From: Leucaena leucocephala
Taxonomy: Eukaryota; Streptophyta; Magnoliopsida; Fabales; Fabaceae
Assembly: GCA_037074615.1 (NCBI GenBank)
Contig: CM073547.1
Coordinates: forward strand, 15,778,501 to 15,842,500
DNA length: 64,000 nucleotides
Direction of reading: 5' to 3'
Positions 25,433-34,675 of this stretch are shown here, piece by piece. The notes beneath the pieces are model-generated. The model was given only the letters and a program-made list of their open reading frames with translations, made no database searches and had not been told where the DNA came from. Position 1 is the stretch's first letter. Every line of letters begins with the position of its first letter. Position numbers and translations under genes: made by a program.

Positions 25433-25595
25433 TGTAGAGATATTATACGATATGTAAATATCCTGTAATTAGTATATATGATACGATATGATACTGATAT
25501 GATATTATATCATTAATGTCTAGAATTCTCTATTGTGTATATATATCTACTCAGCATATCAATAGAATAAAAGTACTTTTCTCTCTGAATTAACA
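25433..25595 (+). mobile_element. Short solo LTR (163 bp) with perfect 5-bp target duplication (GAAAC)
   Basis: It runs TGTAGAGATATTATACG to CTCTGAATTAACA and is flanked by GAAAC at 25428-25432 and 25596-25600. The body has the look of a small Copia LTR: TCCTGTAATTAG, ATTCTCTATTGTGTATATATAT, ACTCAGCATATCAATAGAATAAAAG. The latter resembles a leader and polyadenylation region, which sets the plus orientation. No partner LTR was found. Confidence 0.8.
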
Positions 25596-25761
25596 GAAAC
25601 ATTAGGTAAAAGTTAGATTGGTTGGTTATTCACTTTTCTAAATACACTTGTTGAATGATATAAAGGTTGCTTACCTTATATATTTTTCAGGCATTGCATT
25701 TAATGTTTGTGAATTCTTGGATTACTCTTTAATTTCCTACTTACCATGAATTTTAGGTTCA

Positions 25762-26014
25762 TATATGGGACGCTGTACAAAGAAGGCCAAGGGATGCGCC
25801 AGTGAAGAGGGTGGATCAAACAATATGGACACCGGTTAAAAGGAATAGAGGAAGGCCAAAGAGAACGCTCAAAGAGGTCATTGAGCGGGATCTCCTGGTT
25901 AATAATCTATCCAAGGATTTAGTTTTTGATAGAGCACAATGGCGTCGTATGATCCATGTAGCCGACCCCATTTAATGGAATAAGGCTTGTTGTTGTTGTA
26001 TATGGGACGCTGTA
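25762..26014 (+). mobile_element. 5'-truncated RTE-type LINE with 16-bp target duplication
   Basis: The body, 25778-25998, encodes the RT C-terminal signature: RRPRDAPVKRVDQ, RGRPKRTLKEVIERDLLVN, KDLVFDRAQWRRMIHVADP, stop, WNKA. It ends in TTGTTGTTG, the usual RTE 3' tail. It is flanked by TATATGGGACGCTGTA at 25762-25777 and 25999-26014, a 16-bp exact duplication showing a genuine target-primed insertion. The truncated copy landed about 150 bp upstream of the JmjC gene start codon. Confidence 0.9.
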
Positions 26015-26163
26015 ACAGCAAAAGAATTTTTTTTTTTACCTTCACAGCATAGCGATTTTGCCTATTCAAGATCCAGAGTGCAGCAGCCAAGCTTGAACAC
26101 AGTGATTCACAGCTGATTACTCATAAAGCCTCAAACTTTGAGGTCTCAGTGAATTCATTTTAC
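26015..26163 (+). promoter_or_regulatory. 5' flank of the JmjC gene
   Basis: A 149-bp gap between the LINE target duplication and the start codon at 26164. It holds a T10-type run at 26028-26037 and no convincing TATA box. The LINE insertion therefore sits within the presumed promoter or 5' UTR. Confidence 0.3.
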
Positions 26164-27386
26164 ATGAAGGAGATTGAGGCCTTGTGGAACGAAGTGAGGG
26201 ATCTGGGCTTGGGAAACTCTTCCAGAGTTGAGAGGCTAGAATCACCTCCAACTCCACTTGAGTTCCTCATAGGCTTCGTCTCCCCCAACAAGCCCTGAAT
26301 CATCTCCAATGCCATTAACCACTGGCCTGCCCTTTGTTCATGGACCAACCACTCCTATCTCACACGTGTTCTTTTCTCCTCATCCATCTCCCTCCACCTC
26401 ACCCCCAATGGATGCGCTGATGCCCTTGTCCCTTGAGATGCTCATGGGGACCAGGGTGCTTTGCCTCTCTCTACATCTTCCTTTCCCCCTGAAACCACTG
26501 CTTCATCCTCTTCACTCTGCTTTGCCTCTGCACATGTTCAGCACATGCCTTTCCCTGAAGCTCTCTCTCTTATTTCTTCTGGAGCTGGAGATTGTTCTTT
26601 GAACCTGAGATTTGTAGCCTATGCGCAGCAGCAGAATGACTGTTTTTGGTCTGAGTATTCGGCTCTGGCTGATGATTGTGATCCCCACATTCCCTGGGCT
26701 ACTAATGCTTTTGGTTGTGTTCCTGAAGCTGTGAATCTCTGGATTTGTAATCAGCACTCTCAGGCTTCATTTCACAAGAATCACTGTGAGAACCTCTATG
26801 CTGTGGTCACTGGGGAGAAGCATTTTCTGCTGTTGCCTCCCTCTGATGTTCATCGCATGTACATTGAAGAATATGCCGCTTCATATTATAGATATTATTG
26901 GGTATACATGTTTCTTCTCATTGATTAACTTTGTTTCAAAATTTGAATAATTTTAGTAGTGCTGATATTTTGATTCATAGGATACCAGAGAGTTCACTTT
27001 AGAACTTGAGAAGCCAACAAGGTATGTACCTTGGTGCAGTGTGAATCCTTATCCTTCTCCAGAGACCAAGGATGATGTAATGTCGAAGTTCGCATTGTAT
27101 TTCAATGGCCCAGAGCCATTACAGTGCACGGTCAAGGCTGGTGAGATTCTCTACTTGTAAGCTTTTGTTGTGTTTTTATCTCCTAATTTTTAGATATGCT
27201 TAATTGAGCATAATCTTTGTTTCTTAAGTATTAAACTGTGTCCTTATATCAGCTGAGCCTTAGCTATGGGTTCTGCATGATCTATGTAGAAAATGCACCA
27301 ATGCAAAGGGCACCCTCAGTTCAGTTATACGCCAGTCCCTGAGCTGCTAACTTTTAATACATTTAGATTAGATAACAAGGATCATG

Positions 27387-27391
27387 TTACT
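27387..27391. repeat. Left target-site duplication (TTACT) of the Gypsy element
   Basis: TTACT immediately precedes the LTR start TGTTATGATC and is repeated at 37405-37409 immediately after the other LTR. A perfect 5-bp duplication shows that this is a complete, non-recombined insertion. Confidence 0.95.
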
Positions 27392-27453
27392 TGTTATGAT
27401 CAGGAAATTTAATTAACGAATATATGTATATTCATCGTAGAATATCTCGTATG

Positions 27454-27528
27454 GGGAGCGTTGGCTGGATGGTTCAAAGGGCGGAAGGAAAAACGTTTGG
27501 CCCGTGTTCGAGTCCCAGCGGGAGCGGA
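27454..27528 (+). promoter_or_regulatory. tRNA-like segment with Pol III B-box in the 5' LTR
   Basis: GTTCGAGTCC at 27506-27515 fits the Pol III B-box consensus. A weaker A-box-like TTGGCTGGATGG lies about 45 bp upstream at 27461-27472, a tRNA-gene-like spacing. The T-stem does not pair well, so this is not a functional tRNA gene. The same segment is unchanged in the 3' LTR. Confidence 0.4.
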
Positions 27529-29281
27529 AGAGTAATTCATTTTTTCCTTCAGCCGCGTGAAATTACGCTTTTGCCCCTCTGTTCATTTTCACCAAATCTC
27601 CGATCTTCTCCCTCATTTTTTCCTTCTGCGCAGTGATGGCAGGGCAGCAGCGGTTTAGGTGTGAACGGCAGAGGCTCAGCATATGGCGCGGGAGGAGAGT
27701 GCACGGTACGGAGGGTCTCTGCCATCGCCTTTAAGAAGCAAACCCCCGCTCCCTTCCTTTTCTGTCGTCAATGAGGCTGCGGTGAGAGTGAGAATGGAAG
27801 GCGCAGGAGTGTCGCGAGTGCAGTGAGTTGGGTTCTTGCGTCGGTGAGTACTCCTTCCAGTAAACCACCCTCGTGGTTGCTGTCGTCGCCGTGGTATAGC
27901 TGTCCGTCACCATTTCTGGCTATTGTAGCAATCCTCTGCTACTGTAGCAAGTCTCGGGAGTCCATTTTCAGCTTGCTCTTTGGTGGTTGGTTCTGTGAGT
28001 GCAGTGGGTAAGCCTCTTAAACCATAATCCACATTCAAACTCCTTTTCTTTCTGGCTCGTTAGTGAGCAACTGAGCTCACTCCGCTCAGTTGGTAACTTC
28101 GGTGTTCCCCTGTTTTGGGGTGTCTGTTATGGTTGGCAGAGGGAAGGAAGTCGAGAAGTTGGGCTCGGTCATTTTTCTGCTCTGTCCCGTGGGTCTGTTG
28201 CTGTGAATCCCAATTGTGAGAAGGGTGGTAAGTCTCACCCTTTTTCCTTATTCTCTCTGCGACCGTGGCTGTTTTGTTTGTGCTATGAACTGCTGTTTTG
28301 GCAATTTCAGATATTGTCTACTGTGTTGGGAAGGTTTCTGTTGCAATGTGTATAATCTTTGGGTGCATGCTGGGTTGCTGTAGTGTATATATATATGTTG
28401 TTGTGTGCAAGGGGGTTCGGTGTGCAGCGTATGTGCTTTGGGATATTGTTGTTATTTGCACCTAAGCATGGATATTGCTAATTAATGAAAGAAGAAGTGA
28501 TTGAAGACTTTTACTGTTAGGCGTATGTATATGTATACATTTAACGAGAGGGGGTTTTAAATCAGAGAACCATGTTGCGGTGTTGGAACCTAAATGATAT
28601 AATTATATATAAGCATTGGTGGCTGGAGTATTGACTCTTTAAATTGAATGATTAATGGTGTATTAGTGTTGGAAGTGATAAGTTAGGGATGCTTATTGGT
28701 CGAAGACTTTAAGCAAAATGTTAATATGTTGTTTCAATATCAGGGGATTGAGAAGTAATCTTGTAGCAAGTGTTTGGTGGGAGGAGTAGCTGTTTAGGAA
28801 CGTAGCAGGTAAGTGAATAACATTCCCTAAAAATTTACATTTTTAAATACATTGATATTTTATTGAAAATGTTGAATTTCAAATAAGATTTATGAAAAGC
28901 AAGTTTTACGAAAGTATAGTTTAAATCGTTAGAAATGATTTTCTTTCGATTGATTTACAAAGGAATTATGATTATGTATAAAAATGGATAAAGAGGCTTT
29001 TGAAAGAGTTGGGCAAAAGTTGCATTTAACTGTTGTTATTCATGAAATATATTTTTATGCGCATTTCATATGTTTTTACAGTAACTTGATTTTAAATGTA
29101 CATGCTGGGGTTTTAAAATTTAAAGTGGTTTTTACCAACAGTTATGGCATTGAAACAGTTAAGATTATTTCATGTGAAATAAACCCCACGCATGATGGAA
29201 ATGTTTTAGGACGGAATACAGAACGCTGGTTTCTAACAGCAGTACTGTTAGTCCTTGGTGCACCTTGGTCACCCGAGCTCG

Positions 29282-29365
29282 ACGGATACACGTGGGTTTC
29301 ATACTCGCAACGGATATACGTGGGTTTTATACTTGCGACGGATATACGTGGGTCTCGTACTCGTG
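29282..29365 (+). repeat. 28-bp tandem repeat, 3 units, in the 5' LTR
   Basis: Units start at 29282, 29310 and 29338 with the theme ACGGATAYACGTGGGTYTYRTACTYG. Diverged partial units follow (ATTACGTGAGTCTCGTACTCACGACGG). The counterpart in the 3' LTR is at 36579-36662. Confidence 0.85.
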
Positions 29366-30110
29366 ACGGATTGTGGCCTCGAGCCACCAGATTATTACGT
29401 GAGTCTCGTACTCACGACGGCTAGTGGCCTTGAGCCGCTAGATTGGTTATTTACCCTCATGGACTGTGTATCCACGTCTGTTTTCGTTCTGTTGAAGTCC
29501 TTCAGAAAGATCATGGTTTTGAAAAGATTGTTTGAATGAGTTATTTAAAATAGTTATTTCATACTGTTATTTCCCATGAAATACAAAGGTTGACAAAAAG
29601 GTTTGCATTAGATTACGAAGCGTTATGAAGTACATTTTCAATATGATTATGCATTGTTTTCCGCATTCTTTAAATCCTGTTTTAGGACGTTATTCACGAG
29701 TAGATTTTTGGCTACAGATAGTGCAGGTGGCCCTAATCTTCCTGCTGAGCAGTAAAGAGCCCGTTGTCGATTCGAAGTGCCGTTTAACACTACTTTTGAT
29801 GTAATTGCTTTTTCTAAGAACTTGTATTACTTTAAAAAGGGTGAAGCTCCACATTGATGTTAGAAAAGATTATGTTGATTTTGTAAAACATTACGAAAAC
29901 TTGAATGTTGGTAGTCTGTTATAGGATCATCGGGAGGTCGATTATCCATCGACGATCCTGCCGAGGTTCCTACGCAAGACTTGTTTTGAATTATGAAATA
30001 CAAATCTGGTTTATGGGTCAAAAATGTTTATTTAAGGTTTTAGGCTTTCGGAGTATGAAATCACTCATATTCTGTGCCGGTCACGGTTTAAATTTTGGGT
30101 CGTGACAGTT

Positions 30111-30123
30111 TGGTATCAAAGCC
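30111..30123 (+). other. Primer binding site of the Tekay-like element
   Basis: TGGTATCAAAGCC lies three bases after the LTR end. It matches the initiator-Met tRNA 3' end apart from one position (the usual form is TGGTATCAGAGCC). Confidence 0.85.
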
Positions 30124-30314
30124 AAGTTTTTCTATGGTTAAGTGGAGCAGGGATACGTCGGTGGGGTCTCAATTATCGTTATGAGCCCGGGCATAACTAT
30201 AGTTGAGGCATTTCTGAAGGTCTCTAAAAAGGAAATTCAAAAGTGATGCTTTCTTATGATGTTGAAAACGTATTTTTCTTAAAACTAAATATTTTCTGTT
30301 TTATGAATAGTTAA

Positions 30315-31592
30315 ATGCCGCCTAGACGTGTACCATCTGGAGGGAACTCTAGGGCTTCGGATCAAGGCTCTGCTCAGCGAAGTGACGTGCCTCCTCGAGG
30401 TCGAGGATAGGGTCGTAAGGGAGCTAGGGTTCGGGGAGGTCGACCCCTTAGACCTCTTCAGGAAATTCTATCCGAGTCAGAACCATCTCCACAGTCTCCT
30501 GAGATCTCTACGTCCTCTAGGCACAGAACTCAAGTAGAATCGCCCTAGGTTATAGAGGAAGAATCTATAGCGGTTAGGCTATCAGAGTTTATAAAGTTGG
30601 ATCCTCCGAAGTTCTCAGGGTTTGATTCTCGTGAGGAACCCATGGAGTTTTTGGAAGGAATTGAGAAGAGATGCCGGGCTTTGAGATGCCCAGATGTGCA
30701 ATACGTGGAGTTTGCCTTGTTTCGACTTGAGGGGATTACTAATGCATGGAGTAAGACGGTACCAGGATTTCAGGGGGATAGAGTATCATTATTGTCGTGG
30801 GCAGATTTTAAGGATCTTTTCCTGAAATGTTTTCTTCCCCAGAGCAAGAAGGATGCTAGAGTTAAAGAATTTCTTCTATTGAAATGTACTTCTGGGATGT
30901 CTGTGGCTGAGTATGATAGAAGATTCATAGAACTTTCATCGTATGTATCTACCTTGATTCCGTCGGAGAGGGATAGAATCGGCAGGTTCATACAGGGATT
31001 ACCGATACATATTCATGATGCTGTGGCCCCGATGCTGAATCATTTTGCTTCTTATGCTGATGTGGTTAATTGTGCTTTAAGAATTGAGTTGAGGCACATG
31101 GAAGAAGAAGGGGTTTCTAAGAAGCAGAAGACTGGGAGGAAAAGGTTCCAAGGATCTTCATTTAAGGGTAACCGCCCTCAGGGCCAACCCTCGTCCTCTG
31201 CCATGCACTCAGCGCCTAGATCATATGGGCCTTCTGTGGGTGTTTCTGACCCAAGACCTAAGTTTGGAAGTGCTAGACCTCAGTTTGGGGCAGGCCAGTC
31301 GAATTATTCCAGATCTCTCTGTGGTAAGTGTGGGAATTATCATTCCAGAGCCTGTCTTAAGACCATGGGGGCATGCTATGGATGTGGACAGCCGGGTCAC
31401 ATGAAGAAAAATTGTCCATTTGCTCAGCCTACTTCGAGCTATGCATCAGCTCGACCTTCTCCTCACCCTGCTTCGTTTGCAGCTCTATCTGTTGGAGCCA
31501 ATTCTGTCTCGGGGGTAGGGGTACTTCAGGACGACCTCCGAAGAAGAGAGCACAACCTTCAGGCCAAGGATAAGCTAGGGTTTACGCGATGA
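30315..31592 (+). pseudogene. gag: gag of the Tekay-like element, with two stops and a frameshift
   Basis: The frame opens MPPRRVPSGGNSR at 30315. It is interrupted by TAG at 30408-30410 (codon 32) and 30546-30548 (codon 78), then stays open to 31592. The capsid-like region KLDPPKFSGFD..EPMEFLEGIEKR is followed by the retrotransposon gag signature, a basic RNA-binding stretch, and a zinc knuckle at 31374-31415 (CYGCGQPGHMKKNC, CX2CX4HX4C). A frameshift at about 31515-31525 throws the C-terminus out of the pol frame. The pol frame upstream of 31589 reads GTSGRPPKKRAQPSGQG, then a stop, so gag and pol were originally one frame. Confidence 0.9.
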
Positions 31593-34500
31593 CAAGGCAA
31601 GATGCTTGGGCTTCTAATGCTGTGGTCACAGGTATTATTTCTGTATGTTCTCAAAAAGCTTATGCATTGTTTGACCCTGGTTCGACACATTCTTATATTT
31701 CAAAATACTTTGCCAAGATGTTGGGTAAGAATTCGGTCAGACTTGATTGTCGTTTCACTGTGGCTACCCCTGTTGGGGAATCTTTGTCAGTTTCACAAGT
31801 GTACAAATCTTGTGAAGTGTCTGTTGAGGGTAGAGAAAGTTTTGTCGATTTGATGATTCTTGATATGATGGACTTTGATGTAATACTGGGCATGGATTGG
31901 TTAGCTTCATGTTATTCTACTGTCGATTGTCACCTAAAAGTGGTAAAGTTTAACGTTCCGGGTGAAGCTTCGTTTGTGTTGCTTGGGAATGAAGTAGATA
32001 ATCCAACAAAGTTAATCTCTGCTTTAAAAGCCCAGCAAATGTTGGCTAAGGGTTGTCAGGGGTTTTTGGCGGTAATTCAAGATGTTGATAGGCCTACTAT
32101 CAGTCTAGACCAAATTCCTATTGTTCAGGAATTTCCTGATATTTTTCCAGAGGAGTTGCCGGGATTACCCCCAGATCGAGAGATAGAATTTAGTATTGAC
32201 GTCATTCCGGGTACGCAGCCAATTTCTATTCCGCCCTATAGGATGGCGCCATCTGAGTTAAGGGAATTAAAGATTCAGTTACAAGAATTGCTAGATAAGG
32301 GGTTTGTACGACCTAGTACTTCTCCTTGGGGTGCACCAGTGTTATTTGTCAAGAAGAAGGATGGAACGATGAGATTGTGCATTGATTATCGACAGCTTAA
32401 CAAGGTGACAGTAAAGAACAAGTACCCATTACCTCGCATTGATGATTTGTTTGATCAGTTGCAAGGAGCGCAGTACTTTTCAAAAGTAGACCTGTGATCA
32501 GGGTATCATCAGTTAAAGATTAAGAAGGAAGATATTTCAAAAACAGCATTTAGGGCTCGTTATGGTCATTATGAATTCTTGGTAATGTCCTTTGGTTTGA
32601 CAAATGCTCCTGCGATATTCATGGACTTAATGAATTGAGTATTCAGAGAATTCCTAGATAAGTTTGTGATTGTGTTCATTGATGATATCCTAGTTTATTC
32701 CAAGAGTGTGGAGGAGCATGAACATCATTTGCAGATAGTGTTGCAGAGGTTGAGAGAACATCAGCTCTATGCTAAACTTTCCAAGTGTGAGTTTTGGTTA
32801 ACTGAAGTTACTTTCTTGGGGCATGTGGTGTCGAGAGATGGCTGCAGTGGTGTTTGCTTTAAAGATTTGGAGACATTACTTGTACGGTGAAACTTGCGAG
32901 ATTTTCACGGATCACAAAAGTCTCAAGTATATCTTTGAACAGAAGGATTTGAATCTCAGGCAGAGAAGGTGGATGGAATTATTAAAAGATTATGATTGTA
33001 CAATTCTGTACCATCCAGGAAAAGCGAACGTTGTGGCTGATGCTTTAAGCAGGAAATCTATGAATAGTTTAGCACATATAAAGATTGAAAGAAGACCGCT
33101 GGTACAGGAGATTCATAAAGTTGAACAAGAGGAGTCGTATTTGAAATTGTTGATAAGGGAGTATTTTTGGCTCATTTGCAAGCTCGTTCCTCGTTGTGTG
33201 ATCAGATTAAGGAAGCTCAGTATTCAGACCCGAAGTTGTGCGAGTTGAGGGATTCAGTTAAAGACAGAAGTAATTCAGAATTTATGATTGATCAGGAAGG
33301 TGTTTTGAGGTTCGAGGGTAGGATTTGTGTGCCACAAGTTCAGGAGTTGAGAAGGTTGATTCTTGAGGAAGCTCATCATTCTGCCTATACTATCCACCCT
33401 GGTATAACTAAGATGTACCAAGATTTGAAACAGTTGTTTTGGTGGCATGGTATGAAGAATGATGTGGCGAATTTTGTTGCACATTGTTTTGTGTGCCAAC
33501 AAGTTAAGGCAGAACATCAGAAGCCGGCAGGACCGTTACAACGGTTGGAAATACCTGAATGGAAGTGGGAAAATATAACTATGGATTTTATCGTGGGATT
33601 GCCCCGTACTGCTAAAGGTTTTGATTCTATTTGGGTAATTGTTGATAGATTGACCAAGTCCGCTCATTTTCTACCAGTGAAGACTACGTACAGTGCGGCT
33701 AGATACGTTGAGACTTACATTGAGGAGATCTTGCGGTTACACGGAGTCCCAGTGTCCATCATTTCAGATAGAGGGCCCCAGTTTACTTCTCAATTTTGGA
33801 AATCATTTCAGAAAGCATTGGGCACTCGATTGAATCTTAGTACTGCTTTTCATCCTCAGACTGATGGACAGTCGGAGAGGACAATTCAAATAGTTGAGGA
33901 TATTTTGAGGTCCTGTGTCATGGATTTTGGCGGAAGCTGGGATAAGCATTTACCGTTAGTAGAGTTTGCCTATAATAATAGTTATCAATCAAGTATTCAA
34001 ATGGCACCATTTGAGGCGTTGTACGGAAGGCAGTGTAGATCCCCATTTGGATGGTTCGAAGTTGGAGACGGAATGATATTAGGGCCTGATTTGGTTCAAG
34101 ATGCTAAAGAAAAGGTGAAAGTGATTCAACAAAGGTTGTTGACAGCTCAAAGTCGACAGAAATCTTACGTAGATCATCGTCGTAAGGAATTGGAATTCAT
34201 GGTCAGAGATAAAGTGTTCTTAAGGGTGTCGCCTATGAAAGGGGTTATGAGATTTAGTAAAAAGGGTAAGCTAAGTCCGAGGTTTATCGGCCCCTTCGAG
34301 ATTTTGGATAAAGTAGGTGCGGTAGCCTATCGATTAGCCTTGCCACCAAAGCTATCAGGGATACATCCGGTGTTTCATGTATCGATGTTACGGAAGTACT
34401 TGTATGATCCATCTCATGTTGTCGAATATCAAGAGGTTCAAGTGAATGAAGATTTGTCATATGATGAATATCTGATAGCTATTATTGATCGACAAGTAAA

Positions 34501-34624
34501 GAAGTTGCGGTCGAAGGAGATTCTTTCAGTAAAAGTGTTATGGCGAAATCATTCAGAGGAAGAAGCTACTTGGGAGCTAGAGGGTGTGATGAGGATCAAA
34601 TACCCACAATTATTTGAGAGCTAA
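31589..34624 (+). pseudogene. pol: pol of the Tekay-like element (protease, RT, RNase H, integrase, chromodomain), broken
   Basis: The protease shows LFDPGSTHSYIS and DVILGMDWL. RT contains LCIDYRQLNK, a TGA at 32495-32497 where the family has Arg (before SGYHQLKI), a second TGA at 32636-32638, and the catalytic FIDDILVYS. At about 32838 the sequence jumps from GHVVSRDG (RT) straight to AAVVFALKIWRHYLYG (RNase H) in another frame. The RT thumb and the front of RNase H are deleted, probably over 400 bp by comparison with the family. A further shift near 33160 restores the frame. The integrase is open from 33167. It has an HHCC zinc finger (HHSAYTIHPG...CFVCQQVK), the catalytic Asp-Asp-Glu (MDFIVGLP, ISDRGPQF, DGQSERT), and a C-terminal chromodomain (VLWRNHSEEEATWELE), which defines a chromovirus. 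The end reads KYPQLFES. Confidence 0.92.
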
Positions 34625-34660
34625 GGTGTGTATATTTTCAAATTCGGAGGACCGAATTTC

Positions 34661-34675
34661 TTAAGAGGGGAAGAA
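34661..34675 (+). other. Polypurine tract of the Tekay-like element
   Basis: TTAAGAGGGGAAGAA directly precedes the 3' LTR start at 34676. It is the usual plus-strand primer form for plant chromoviruses. Confidence 0.9.

Larger units (their letters stand above)
27392..30107 (+). repeat. 5' LTR of the Tekay-like element (2,716 bp)
   Basis: It begins TGTTATGATC and ends TCGTGACA. It is GC-richer than the surroundings between about 27450 and 28250. Notable contents are a tRNA-like segment with a perfect B-box (27454-27528), three 28-bp tandem units at 29282-29365, and several spurious ORFs (for example 28984-29424) that recur in the other LTR. Confidence 0.95.

Noticed and set aside
26512..26757. 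Antisense 81-codon ORF in JmjC exon 1
   Set aside because: Shadow of the JmjC coding strand.
27454..27528. Functional tRNA gene
   Set aside because: The B-box is good, but the T-stem and acceptor stem do not pair and the A-box is imperfect. Treated as a tRNA-like segment only.
27424..27636. 70-codon ORF, repeated at 34708-34920
   Set aside because: LTR sequence around the tRNA-like segment. Duplicated only because the LTR is duplicated.
28984..29424. 146-codon ORF, with a near-identical copy at 36281-36721
   Set aside because: Both lie in the chromovirus LTRs and cover the 28-bp tandem array. No domain, no conserved start context, and the opposite strand is open too. An LTR artefact.
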